In this document: positions 26,097 through 34,249 of the stretch, piece by piece
How the letters are laid out: every line of letters starts with the position of its first letter
Numbering within the stretch: the first letter of the stretch is position 1
Source of the DNA: JAFARE01 sp963777285
GTDB taxonomy: Bacteria > Chloroflexota > Dormibacteria > Aeolococcales > Aeolococcaceae
Assembly: GCA_963777285.1 (NCBI GenBank)
Contig: CAVZPR010000001.1
Coordinates: 62,001-126,000 of the forward strand
Direction of reading: 5' to 3'
Length of the DNA stretch: 64,000 bases
The notes under the pieces: generated by a model
Databases searched by the model: none
Seen by the model: the letters and a program-made list of their open reading frames with translations, nothing else
Told to the model about the DNA's origin: nothing
Position numbers and translations under genes: made by a program

Positions 26097-26639
26097 ATGC
26101 GCGTTCGCGACCACATTGCTCTCTCCTCAGCCGGTGCCGCGGTCGCGTCTCCATGGGTCGGCCGTCGCGTGCTCAGCGCCGGGGCGGCGAGCGTTCTCAT
26201 CGATGTCGACCACTACCTCTGGTTCGCCGTTCGTGAGCGCCACCTCAACCCGTTGAGCGCCATTCGGTTCTTCAATCAGGTGGACGCATCCGATCGCCGG
26301 GCCGCGCGGCTCCTGCATCACCCGCTGACGCTGGCGTCGATGACCCTTCTCGCAAAGCGCCGCCGCTGGGCGCTGCCCATCGCCGTGGGAATGGCGCTTC
26401 ACGTCGGGCTGGACGTGTATCACCAGGGCTGCTTGCGCAAGGCGAGAGCGAGCGCGCTGCGGCGGGATCGCTTCACCTGCCAGAAGTGCCGCCTTCCGCG
26501 GCACGACGTCACGGCTCACCTCTGGCGTCAGCCGATGCTGCTGCCGTCATACCGCACCGAGAACCTGGTCACCCTGTGTGCCGACTGCCATCGGGCCGCG
26601 CACGAAGGGAGACCTGTGCTCCGCGGGAGCGGGACATGA
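26097..26639 (+). CDS. YdjM-like membrane hydrolase segment fused to an HNH domain
   Basis: A 180-aa protein. Residues 1-120 resemble the membrane-bound metal-dependent hydrolase family (HIALSSAGAA, DVDHYLWF, LLHHPLTLA, MALHVGLDVYHQ; conserved D/H residues in or near short helices). Residues about 120-175 are an HNH module: RDRFTCQKC (CxxC), DVTAHLW, NLVTLCADCHRAAH (CxxCH), the zinc-supported beta-beta-alpha metal nuclease fold. The combination inside a glycan operon is odd. The central histidine of the first H-N-H strand looks like HLW rather than DHI, so activity is uncertain. The stop overlaps the next ATG. Confidence 0.65.
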   Translation: MRVRDHIALSSAGAAVASPWVGRRVLSAGAASVLIDVDHYLWFAVRERHLNPLSAIRFFNQVDASDRRAARLLHHPLTLASMTLLAKRRRWALPIAVGMALHVGLDVYHQGCLRKARASALRRDRFTCQKCRLPRHDVTAHLWRQPMLLPSYRTENLVTLCADCHRAAHEGRPVLRGSGT

Positions 26640-27715
26640 GCAGTCGCGCCGGCGGCGTCCTGGCACAGCAGCGCCCGGCGCCCCGGCTCGGCCTGCGCGC
26701 CGTGGCGGTGCGCACCGGTGCCGGCCTTGGTGTGGGCGCTCTCCTCGTGCTGACGTTTCTCAAGCTCATCGACGTGCGCAGCGTGCTGCAGCGGCTGGAG
26801 CATCTGAGCATCCCGCTGGCGCTCCTGAGTGGCGCCGTCTTCCTGGCTGCGTGGATCGTCAGAGCGCTTCGCTGGCGTCTGTTTCTGGCAGGCCACTCCG
26901 TCGCTGCGGCTCGCGTGATCGGCATCTACTACGTGGCCGTCTTCATCAACTGGCTGCTGCCGGTGCGCGGCGGGGAGCTCGCCAAGAGCCTGTTGCTGCG
27001 CCGCTCCAACGGCATCCCGGTGAGCGATTCCCTGCCGACCGTGACCATGGACAAGGCGCTGGATCTGCTGCCCGCGGTTGCCCTCGTCGTCCTGCTGCCG
27101 TTCGCGCATCTGCAACTCAGCCGGCCCCTGTGGGTTGTGCTGCTGTCGATCCTCGCGCTTCTGGTATCGGGTGCCTCTGTGCTCGTGCTCGCCGCCTGGC
27201 GGCGGGAGCGAACCCTGGGATGGCTGACGCGCGGCCTCGGGCGTGTCGTGCCAGGCAGAGCACGCCTGCACGTCGAACCTTTCCTGGTGAGGTTCATCGA
27301 CACGCTCCTCGCGCTTGCGCGTCGACCGCGGTTGCTCCTGGCCGCGACTGGCTGCACGGTGTTCGCCGTCGGGCTCGATTCCCTCTTCTGCTTCCTGGCG
27401 TTCCGCACCGTCGGCGGGGATGTGTCGTTTCCCGTCGTGCTGTTCGGATACACCCTGTACAACCTCGCCTACATACTTCCGACGCCGCCTGGACAGGTGG
27501 GCAGCAATGAGGTCATGGGCCTGCTGGTGTTCTCCGGGTTGTTCGGCGTGAGCAGCTCCGTTGTGGGTGCGATGTTCCTGTTCTCCCATCCCTGGACCGC
27601 AATGCTGATGGCGAGCACGGGCCTTGCCTGCCTCAGCTCCTTGGGCCTGAAGTTGCGCAGCACTCTGGGCCTGGCTCGGAGCCTGCCACCACTGGCTGAG
27701 GAGCCGGCGGCGTGA
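26636..27715 (+). CDS. Flippase-like/LPG-synthase-type membrane protein (UPF0104)
   Basis: A 359-aa integral membrane protein from the ATG at 26636 (ATGA overlap). It has about eight helices and the family marks VFINWLLPVRGGELAKSLLL, LPTVTMDKALDLL and YILPTPPGQVGSNEV. These belong to the lysylphosphatidylglycerol-synthase transmembrane/UPF0104 group, including proteins thought to flip lipid-linked intermediates. Here it may move the lipid-linked product of the operon across the membrane. That role is inferred from context. Confidence 0.83.
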   Translation: MSSRAGGVLAQQRPAPRLGLRAVAVRTGAGLGVGALLVLTFLKLIDVRSVLQRLEHLSIPLALLSGAVFLAAWIVRALRWRLFLAGHSVAAARVIGIYYVAVFINWLLPVRGGELAKSLLLRRSNGIPVSDSLPTVTMDKALDLLPAVALVVLLPFAHLQLSRPLWVVLLSILALLVSGASVLVLAAWRRERTLGWLTRGLGRVVPGRARLHVEPFLVRFIDTLLALARRPRLLLAATGCTVFAVGLDSLFCFLAFRTVGGDVSFPVVLFGYTLYNLAYILPTPPGQVGSNEVMGLLVFSGLFGVSSSVVGAMFLFSHPWTAMLMASTGLACLSSLGLKLRSTLGLARSLPPLAEEPAA

Positions 27716-28725
27716 CCGGGCAGCCGATGTTGACGCTCGTCACGGGCGCGGCCGGCCTGCTGGGCAGCCACGTGGTCGATGTCCTGAGCACTCGCGGTGA
27801 GCGGCCGCGCGTTCTCATCCGTCCCGGTGAATCGCTACCCGAGCAGATGCGCACGCGCGTCGACATATGCGTGGGTGACGTGTGCGACCGAAAGAACGTG
27901 GAAAGGAGCGTCAGAGACGTCGGCCAAGTCATCCATTGCGCCGCTCGGACCGGGCCATGGGGTCCGGCTGCTGCCTACGCCGCAACCAACGTACGCGCGC
28001 TGCACACTCTGGTGGACGCGTCGCTCGCAGCCGGCGTGCTGCGGTTCGTGCATGTCAGCTCCGTCACCGTTCACGGGAACGATCTGCGTGGTGCGGCAGA
28101 CGAGACTGCGCCGCTGCGTGGCGAGCCCAATCCGTACAGCAGGTCGAAAGTGGCGGGCGAGCGGCTGCTGCAGGCGATGATCAGAGAGCGCGCGGCGCCC
28201 ATCACAATCGTCCGCCCCGGCTGGGTCTACGGGCCGCGCGACACCGCCAGCTTCGGGCGCTTCGCGACGATGATCCTGCAGCGGCGGATGGTCATGATCG
28301 GCTCGGGGAACAACCACCTTCCACTCATCTACGCGCGCGATGCGGCACAGGGGGCTGTGCTGGCGAGCGAGGCGCCGGCGGGCGTGGGAAACGCGTACCT
28401 GCTGGTCAACGATGAGCCCGTGACGCAGCGCGATTTCCTCTCCGCGATCGCGGCCGAGCTCGGGGTTCCGCCTCCGAGCCGGCGACTGCCGTACCGGGTT
28501 GCCCTGCTGCTGGGAGCGGCTGCGGAGACGGCGGCGCACGTGGCCCGGCGGGTGGAGCCTCCGCCGCTCATGCGCTATGGCGTTCAGCTTCTGGGAGGCG
28601 AAAACCGCTACAGCATTGCCCGGGCCAGGCAGGAACTGGGATTCTCTCCGCAGGTGACGATGTCCGAGGGGGTGCGCCGCAGCGTCGAGTGGTTCAACAA
28701 TCGCCCCCAGGCGGCTGCTGCGTAG
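27712..28725 (+). CDS. NAD-dependent epimerase/dehydratase (extended SDR) 2
   Basis: A 337-aa protein starting at a GTG that overlaps the flippase-like stop. It has LVTGAAGLLGSHVVDVL, GDVCDRKNV, VIHCAARTGPWG, HVSSVTVHG, NPYSRSKVAGERL (YxxxK as YSRSK) and IVRPGWVYGPRD. The C-terminal half (RRLPYRVALLLG and ENRYSIARARQELGFSP) follows the 3-beta-HSD/isomerase-like layout. It is a paralog of the neighbouring epimerases, but less similar to copies 3 and 4 than those are to each other. Confidence 0.87.
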   Translation: MTGQPMLTLVTGAAGLLGSHVVDVLSTRGERPRVLIRPGESLPEQMRTRVDICVGDVCDRKNVERSVRDVGQVIHCAARTGPWGPAAAYAATNVRALHTLVDASLAAGVLRFVHVSSVTVHGNDLRGAADETAPLRGEPNPYSRSKVAGERLLQAMIRERAAPITIVRPGWVYGPRDTASFGRFATMILQRRMVMIGSGNNHLPLIYARDAAQGAVLASEAPAGVGNAYLLVNDEPVTQRDFLSAIAAELGVPPPSRRLPYRVALLLGAAAETAAHVARRVEPPPLMRYGVQLLGGENRYSIARARQELGFSPQVTMSEGVRRSVEWFNNRPQAAAA

Positions 28726-28734
28726 GCAGGCAGG

Positions 28735-29781
28735 GTGATGCAGGTACTGGTCACCGGCGGCAACGGATTCGTAGGGCGACATCTGGTTCCCGCCCTGCTG
28801 CAACGAGGTGACCGCGTCAGCGTGCTGGCGCTGCCCACGGAGGACGCATCCTGGCTCGAAGCGCGGGGTGCGCAGATACATCGCGGCGACGTCTGCCGCC
28901 CCGAGACGCTGGTTGAGCCCATGCGCGGGGCGCACGGCGTCATCCACCTGGCCGCGATGCAGGACGTCTGGTGTTCCATCGAGCAGTACCGCGCGGTCAA
29001 CGTGCTCGGCACTGCGAATGTCTGCGCAGCGGCGCACACCGCAGGGGTGCGCCGTGTCGTCCACATGAGCTCGTCGAGCGTGTACGGGATGAACAGGCGC
29101 AGGCTGGTGGACGAGAGCACTCCGCTGGCTCCGTTCCATGATCCCTATCCGATCACCAAAGCCGAGGCCGACATGCTGGTGCAGCGGCTGATCGCCGAAG
29201 AGGGTCTGCCTGCGGTCGTGCTCCGCCCGGATCAAATTTTCGGGCCCGGCGATCACGTGCACTTCGGACACATGGCCGACCGGCTGCGGGATGGCCGCGG
29301 CGTCGTGGTCGGCTCCGGACGAAACGTCATGCCCTTCGTGTACGTGGCCGACGCGGTGCAGGGCCTGCTCCTCGCGCTGGATCATGAGCGCGCCGTGGGC
29401 CACGCCTTCAACATCACCAATGACGCGCGCCTGACCCAGCAGGAGCTGCTGGACGCGATAGCCCGCGAGATCGGCGCCAAGCCGCCGCGCCTGCACCTTC
29501 CGTTTCGCGCGCTGTACGCGGCCGGCTGGGCCGCCGAGCAGCTGGTCGGCCTCACCCGACGGCAGCGCCGTCCCCCGATCACGCGCTTTGGTGTGGCCTT
29601 CTTCGGCACGGACAACCGCCACGCGATCGACAAGGCGCGGCGCGAGCTGGGCTTCAATCCGTCGGTGAGCCTCCGCGAGGGTGTGCGGCGTGCTGCCGCG
29701 TGGTACCTGCGGCTCGGGGCCGCGAGGCAGGAGGCAGCCGCCCCGTCGCCGGTGCGCCCGGCTGCGGAACGGGCACCGTGA
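28735..29781 (+). CDS. NAD-dependent epimerase/dehydratase (extended SDR) 3
   Basis: A 348-aa protein (GTG at 28735 or ATG at 28738). It has VLVTGGNGFVGRHLVPALL, HLAAMQDVW, HMSSSSVYG, PYPITKAEADML (Y-x-x-x-K as YPITK) and VVLRPDQIFGPGDHVHFG. With copy 4 (30565-31569) it shares long stretches, for example the FGPGD..HFG..ADRLR.GRG segment and the C-terminal DNRHAID.AR.ELG box, so the two are a recent duplication split by an SDR gene. It carries a longer proline/alanine tail. The SDR gene overlaps its end by GTGA. Confidence 0.87.
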   Translation: MMQVLVTGGNGFVGRHLVPALLQRGDRVSVLALPTEDASWLEARGAQIHRGDVCRPETLVEPMRGAHGVIHLAAMQDVWCSIEQYRAVNVLGTANVCAAAHTAGVRRVVHMSSSSVYGMNRRRLVDESTPLAPFHDPYPITKAEADMLVQRLIAEEGLPAVVLRPDQIFGPGDHVHFGHMADRLRDGRGVVVGSGRNVMPFVYVADAVQGLLLALDHERAVGHAFNITNDARLTQQELLDAIAREIGAKPPRLHLPFRALYAAGWAAEQLVGLTRRQRRPPITRFGVAFFGTDNRHAIDKARRELGFNPSVSLREGVRRAAAWYLRLGAARQEAAAPSPVRPAAERAP

Positions 29782-30554
29782 GGGCGGGTGCGGTGCGGGC
29801 GTCGCTGGAGGGCGAGGTCGCGATCGTCACGGGCGCCAGCTCGGGGATCGGCGCGGCGACGGCTCGCGAGCTCGCTCGCCGCGGCGCCGCGGTGGTGCTC
29901 GCCGCCCGGCGTCCCGCTGAGCTGGAGGCCGAAGCACGCGGGATTGTGGATTCCGGCGGGAAAGCACGCGCGGTTCCCACCGACGTCAGCGACGCTGCGC
30001 AGGTGGCTCGCCTGGTCGAGCGCACCCTCGAGACCTTCGGGCGGGCTGACGTGCTGGTGAACAACGCCGGGACCAACTGGTCGAAGGCGCTGGCGGGCAG
30101 CTCGCCCGCCGACGTCGCCGCTGTGGTCGCGGTCGACCTTCTCGGCCCGATGCTGCTGGCGCAAGCCGTGCTGCCGGGGATGCTGGAGCGCCACCACGGT
30201 GCGATCGTCTCTGTCGGCTCGCTGTCCGGCCGCGTCGCCATGGAGCCGCTCTACTCCGCCGCGAAATACGGGATCCGTGGTTTCTCGCTGTCTCTGCGCC
30301 GCCAGCTCGCCGGCAGCGGCGTGTCCGTGTCCCTGGTGTCGCCTGGGAGGATCCGGACCGCGATGACTCGAGACGTGACTGGGCACCTGCCCGAACCGGA
30401 GCTGGTGGCGGCGACGATAGCCGACCTCATCGCGCGTCCCCGTCGCGAGGTCGTCGTCCCGCGCCGGCACTACGCCATCGCCTGGCTCGAGGCGGCGCTT
30501 CCGAGCCTTGCAGACGTCGCGTATCAGTGGCGCCACTGGTCGCCGGTCCGATAG
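29778..30554 (+). CDS. Classical short-chain dehydrogenase/reductase
   Basis: A 258-aa protein from the GTG at 29778 (GTGA overlap). It has VAIVTGASSGIGAATAREL (TGxxxGIG), VLVNNAGTNW (NNAG), SVGSLSGR with the catalytic Ser, YSAAKYGIRGFS (YxxxK) and VSPGRIRTAMT. It is a typical NAD(P)-dependent oxidoreductase of a hydroxyl/keto pair. Its place between two near-identical epimerases suggests it handles an intermediate of the same product. A C-terminal helical extension (YAIAWLEAALPSLADVAYQW) may anchor it at the membrane, as in lipid-acting SDRs. Confidence 0.88.
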   Translation: MRAGAVRASLEGEVAIVTGASSGIGAATARELARRGAAVVLAARRPAELEAEARGIVDSGGKARAVPTDVSDAAQVARLVERTLETFGRADVLVNNAGTNWSKALAGSSPADVAAVVAVDLLGPMLLAQAVLPGMLERHHGAIVSVGSLSGRVAMEPLYSAAKYGIRGFSLSLRRQLAGSGVSVSLVSPGRIRTAMTRDVTGHLPEPELVAATIADLIARPRREVVVPRRHYAIAWLEAALPSLADVAYQWRHWSPVR

Positions 30555-30564
30555 CCGAAGGCGC

Positions 30565-31569
30565 ATGGACGTCTTGATCACCGGTGGCACCGGCCTGCTG
30601 GGCAGGCATCTGGTGCCGGCGCTGCAGGAGCGTGGCGACGCCGTTCGCGTGCTGACGCTGCCGGATGAGGACGCTTCGTGGGTCGAGGCCCGCGGCGTTC
30701 CCGTCTTCCGCGGTGACATTCGGGAGCCGGCGACGCTGCGCGCACCGATTCGCGGGGTGCAAGCGGTCGTCCATCTGGCCGCGATGATGGGCGTGTGGCG
30801 CCCGATGGCGGACTACCGCGCGGTCAACGTCACAGGGGTGAGGAACATCGCGCGGGCAGCGCTCAGCGAGGGGGTGCGCCGCTTCGTGCACATCAGCTCC
30901 TGGACCGTGTACGGCATGGGCCTCGCCACGCCCGCCGCCGAGGACTATCCGATCAGACCGTTCCGCGAGCCTTACGCGGTCACCAAGGCTGTGGGCGACC
31001 GGCTCGTGCAACGCATGATCAACGAGGAAGCACTGCCCGCGGTGATCATCCGTCCGGGCACCTTCTTCGGGCCCGGCGACCAGCTGCATTTCGGGCGGAT
31101 GGCGGATCGCTTGCGCGCCGGCCGCGGACTCATCGTCGGCTCCGGACGCAACGCGCTGCCATTCGTCTACGTGACCGACGTCGTCCAGGGCATCCTGCTC
31201 GCGCTCGACCGGGAGCGCGCCGTGGGGCGCGCCTACAACATCAGCAATGATCGTCCCCTGACGCAACGCGAGTTTCTCGAGGCGATCGCTGACGAGATCG
31301 GATCGAAGCCGCCCCGCGTGCGCGCGCCGTACAGCGCCCTCTATGCGGCGGGCTACGCGGGCGAGCGCTTGGCGATGGTGACCCGGTCCGCGCGTCCACC
31401 TCTGCTGACGCGCATCGGAGTGAAGCTCTTCGGGGGCGACAATCGCCATGCCATCGACCGGGCGAGACAGGAGCTTGGCTACGCGCCCCAGACCGCCATC
31501 CGAGAGGGCGTGCGTCTGGCAGCCGCTTGGTACCGAAAGGAGCGCTGGGCTATTCCTTCCGGCGCATGA
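30565..31569 (+). CDS. NAD-dependent epimerase/dehydratase (extended SDR) 4
   Basis: A 334-aa protein from the ATG at 30565, 10 nt after the SDR. It has VLITGGTGLLGRHLVPALQ, GDIREPATL, HLAAMMGVWRPM, HISSWTVYG, EPYAVTKAVGDRL (YAVTK) and VIIRPGTFFGPGDQLHFGR. It is the closest paralog of copy 3. It ends the operon and overlaps the convergent zinc-ribbon gene by about 20 bp. Confidence 0.87.
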   Translation: MDVLITGGTGLLGRHLVPALQERGDAVRVLTLPDEDASWVEARGVPVFRGDIREPATLRAPIRGVQAVVHLAAMMGVWRPMADYRAVNVTGVRNIARAALSEGVRRFVHISSWTVYGMGLATPAAEDYPIRPFREPYAVTKAVGDRLVQRMINEEALPAVIIRPGTFFGPGDQLHFGRMADRLRAGRGLIVGSGRNALPFVYVTDVVQGILLALDRERAVGRAYNISNDRPLTQREFLEAIADEIGSKPPRVRAPYSALYAAGYAGERLAMVTRSARPPLLTRIGVKLFGGDNRHAIDRARQELGYAPQTAIREGVRLAAAWYRKERWAIPSGA

Positions 31570-31813
31570 GCCGCCGGGCTATCTGCCGGACCGGGTGTTC
31601 CGCCTGCCCGCCCCTGCCCGCACGATCGTCCATCGCGGTGCGGTGGGTCCTCACCAGGAACGGTGGTGTCCCGGCGGTGGCATCCAAGCCCTGTTGCTCG
31701 CGGATCTTGGCCAGCTCGTCGTAGTGGCGGCTGGCCCAGTACAGATTGATCCGGCACGACACGCAGTTCCACTCGTCGTCGGGTGTCTCAGCTCCGCACT
31801 GCGGGCATTCCAT
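31550..31813 (-). CDS. Small zinc-ribbon protein
   Basis: An 87-aa protein whose first residues form a zinc ribbon (MECPQCGAETPDDEWNCVSC: two CxxC pairs). A DELAKIREQQGLD helix and a basic tail (RQIARRLMRRKE) follow. Its ATG overlaps the upstream stop by one base (TGATG), so it is translated after the glycosidase gene. Function is unknown; zinc-ribbon leads like this are widespread in actinobacterial regulators and chaperone-like proteins. Confidence 0.7.
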   Translation of the reverse strand: MECPQCGAETPDDEWNCVSCRINLYWASRHYDELAKIREQQGLDATAGTPPFLVRTHRTAMDDRAGRGGQAEHPVRQIARRLMRRKE

Positions 31814-32778
31814 CAATGATCCCTCCAGAAGCCGGCGAAAACGCCGCCCTGCGGTGTCGGGGATCCACTCCGGCCAACCAGCGGCAGGGCGTTCGACGTG
31901 TCGAACTGATAGTTTGCCCAGACGCCGTTCTTCACGAGGGTCTGCAGGGCTGCCGCCGTCCATCCCGTGATGAACGCCGTGTTGTCGTGCTTGTCATCCG
32001 TGGCCACGCCGGCGTCTGCGGCGTAGTTCCACTCCGTGATGAACACCGGCGGCGGCGTCAGCCCTTCCGCCTCGATGGCATCCCGGGTCGCCACGATGTG
32101 CGTGGTCCACTGGGCGATGTTGGCGACGCAGGTGCTCGCCGGGTCCGCGCTGCTGCATGTGTACTCGTGCCACGAGATGAAATCGGGCCGGGGCGAGGCG
32201 TGTCGCACGAAGTAGGCGGCGTAGCTCGCGTTTGCTTGGAAGGTGACCGGTCCGCCAAACCAATCGCCGGGGAAGAGGGCGTGCAGGCTGGGGATCTGCC
32301 CGTTCCACATCGCTGAGTACTGGCCTGCCGTCAGCCCGCACTGCAGGTCGTTCTCGTTGCCCAACTCCCACCAGACCTGCGCGTTTCCCACGATCTGGTG
32401 GATGCGCAGCAGAAGCGCCCGGTTGTCCATCAGCCGGGTTGCGGGGTCGGTGACGCTGCACCCATACAGGACGATCAGCGGCTGCACGCCGGCGGCGTGC
32501 ATCTGCCGAACGTTGCTGACGAGATTGGGGTCGTCATGGGCGTCGCGCGCGGTGAGCAGGTGCAGCGCTGCCACAGCCGAGCTCAGGTTCGCGCTCAGCG
32601 TTCCATCGATGTTCGCCCCGGCCTCGAACCGCGGCGGCTCTGGCGGCGGAGTCCGGGTGGGAGCGGGTGGGCGCAGGGTCTTCGCGCCGCTCGGTGGTCC
32701 CCCGCAGCCTCCGGCCAGAATCCCGGCACAGGTTGCAGCGATGGCGACCACGGCGCCGGGCCAAGTGCTTCCTGACAT
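31813..32778 (-). CDS. Lipoprotein glycoside hydrolase, clan GH-A-like
   Basis: A 321-aa protein from the ATG at 32778, which has GAAGGGA upstream. The signal peptide ends in a lipobox (ILAGGC), then comes a proline-rich linker. The TIM-barrel-like domain has WWELGNEND with the N-E pair (acid/base) and PPVFITEWNYA (nucleophile E), the pattern of clan GH-A families such as GH5, GH39 and GH44. It would cut a polysaccharide outside the cell while tethered to the membrane. It faces the glycan operon and may remodel its product. The exact GH family is not determined. Confidence 0.75.
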   Translation of the reverse strand: MSGSTWPGAVVAIAATCAGILAGGCGGPPSGAKTLRPPAPTRTPPPEPPRFEAGANIDGTLSANLSSAVAALHLLTARDAHDDPNLVSNVRQMHAAGVQPLIVLYGCSVTDPATRLMDNRALLLRIHQIVGNAQVWWELGNENDLQCGLTAGQYSAMWNGQIPSLHALFPGDWFGGPVTFQANASYAAYFVRHASPRPDFISWHEYTCSSADPASTCVANIAQWTTHIVATRDAIEAEGLTPPPVFITEWNYAADAGVATDDKHDNTAFITGWTAAALQTLVKNGVWANYQFDTSNALPLVGRSGSPTPQGGVFAGFWRDH

Positions 32779-32914
32779 CGAATCCCTTCCGGTCACACGG
32801 CAACGACCGGTCATCAATTCTACGCCGGGCGTGTGGGCTGGTCCATGACTCCCGGCGTGACCTGGTGATGGCGGAATACTTGGGCAATCCAGGATCGGCG
32901 GAGGACTCCGGCGA

Positions 32915-33670
32915 TCACTCGGATCTCGATTGAGGCGTCGCTCGGCTCGGTGGCCGATCCCCTTCCGTCACTCGTGACTCAAGAATCAAGTTGACTGCCA
33001 GCGCGACGATCCACACCACGCTGGTGGTCGCCAGCAGGCGTTCAATGAGCCCGAGAGCCGGCATCGACGGCTGGCTCGACGAGACTGCGAGAAGCACGAA
33101 CAAGAGGGGCCCGACAATGCGTGCTCCGATCAGGATCGGTTTGACGCGCCGCCATCCAGGGAGCAGGCGGAGGCGGCGCCACAGGGGGAAGGGCGTGACC
33201 ACCAGGATGAAGAAGGCGAGTCCGCTCACGACCGCATCGGTCGTGCCGCCGGGGCTGTTGAGCTGATTGGAGGCGGTGCAGCCCGGGTTGGATAGCTGGC
33301 ACGGGATGAGCGGGAAGGAGTTGCCCAGCGCCAGCGCTGAGAACGCGAGCAACCATGGCGCGAACCAAGCAACCTTGCCTGCTGCGGACAGCGCGGGGCG
33401 TAGGCCGAATACCGCAAAGGCGAACGTCCCGACGCCTGCGAGCGCGAAGCACGCTATGGGAAACCAGACATGCGGCGCTGTGCTCGCTTGGGTGTCGCTG
33501 ATGGTGTCCGTGATCAGGCTGTACTTGGGTCCTTGCCAAATCTCCGTGATGGCCCATCCAGCCGTGAACGCCACCTGAGCGATCACGCCGGCGATCCCCC
33601 AGGCCAACCCGTGGCGAATGCGGCTTGGTGTCCCAGCGCCCTGACGAACGAGGCTGGCTTGGTCGGCGAT
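32915..33670 (-). CDS. DUF998 membrane protein
   Basis: About 250 residues with six or more helices (starting GLAWGIAGVIAQVA, FPIACFALAGVGTF, VAWFAPWLLAFS, VVSGLAFFILVVTP). The last about 20 residues are charged. This fits DUF998 (function unknown). The start is unclear: the frame is open to 33865, which would run through the divergent marR promoter; the best ribosome site (GGAGG at 33677-33681) stands 7 nt before an ATC codon (33670), and TTG at 33607 is the first ordinary start. It diverges from the MarR gene, which may control it. Confidence 0.65.
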   Translation of the reverse strand: MADQASLVRQGAGTPSRIRHGLAWGIAGVIAQVAFTAGWAITEIWQGPKYSLITDTISDTQASTAPHVWFPIACFALAGVGTFAFAVFGLRPALSAAGKVAWFAPWLLAFSALALGNSFPLIPCQLSNPGCTASNQLNSPGGTTDAVVSGLAFFILVVTPFPLWRRLRLLPGWRRVKPILIGARIVGPLLFVLLAVSSSQPSMPALGLIERLLATTSVVWIVALAVNLILESRVTEGDRPPSRATPQSRSE

Positions 33671-33716
33671 CTCGGCTCCTCCAAATGTGCCCTTCTGGGC
33701 CCGGCAATTACTTGAT

Positions 33717-33748
33717 AAAGTCTTGCAACTAAAGTGTACACTATCCAC
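33717..33748 (+). promoter_or_regulatory. Divergent control region with palindrome AGTGTACACT
   Basis: A perfect 10-bp palindrome (33733-33742) overlaps a TACACT box. The marR ATG follows 6-10 bases later, so the marR transcript is probably leaderless. A TTGATA lies about 19 bp upstream as a possible -35. The palindrome is well placed as an autoregulatory MarR operator. Confidence 0.45.
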
Positions 33749-34249
33749 ATGCCTCCGCGACGAGCACACGTCGAGCCACTGGTGGCTGCTCTGTTCGCCT
33801 TGAATGCCGGCATCGAGCGAGCCCGGCGCGAGCGGAAAGCTGCGAGCGCGCTCTCCCTGCTCCAAGTCATACCTGCTGATCGGGCGATTCGCCCCTCAGA
33901 GATCGCTGCGCGTCAGCGCATCCACCAATCCCTCGTCACCCGTCAGGTCCGAGAGATGGAGGATGCAGGGTACTTGCAGGTGGTCGCCAATCCCAAGGAC
34001 GGACGTTCCTGCTTGGTGTCGCTGACGCCTGCCGGTCTGGACGAACTGCATCGTCTGACTCAGATGGGTCTGGAGCGCTTCGAATCATTCGTGCGTGACT
34101 GGGGCGTCGACGAGGTGCGGACGCTCACCCGGCTCCTCGAAAAGCTTCAACGCTCGATGGCGACGGTCAATGAATCTGAGCAACCCCCCGCTGCCGGCCG
34201 CCGCTGGGCAAAGCCACGAGCTCAGCGGGGCCACATTGGTAAGCCGTAG
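33749..34249 (+). CDS. MarR-family regulator
   Basis: A 166-aa protein from the ATG at 33749. The winged helix reads IRPSEIAARQRIHQSLVTRQVREMEDAGYLQ and the wing is PKDGRSCLVSLTPAG. A long C-terminal helix (LTRLLEKLQRSMATV) serves dimerisation. It probably represses itself and the divergent DUF998 gene in response to a small ligand. Its last about 20 codons (PPAAGRRWAKPRAQRGHIGKP) run into the decayed tRNA-Thr, so the original stop has probably been lost and the tail is new. Confidence 0.85.
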   Translation: MPPRRAHVEPLVAALFALNAGIERARRERKAASALSLLQVIPADRAIRPSEIAARQRIHQSLVTRQVREMEDAGYLQVVANPKDGRSCLVSLTPAGLDELHRLTQMGLERFESFVRDWGVDEVRTLTRLLEKLQRSMATVNESEQPPAAGRRWAKPRAQRGHIGKP

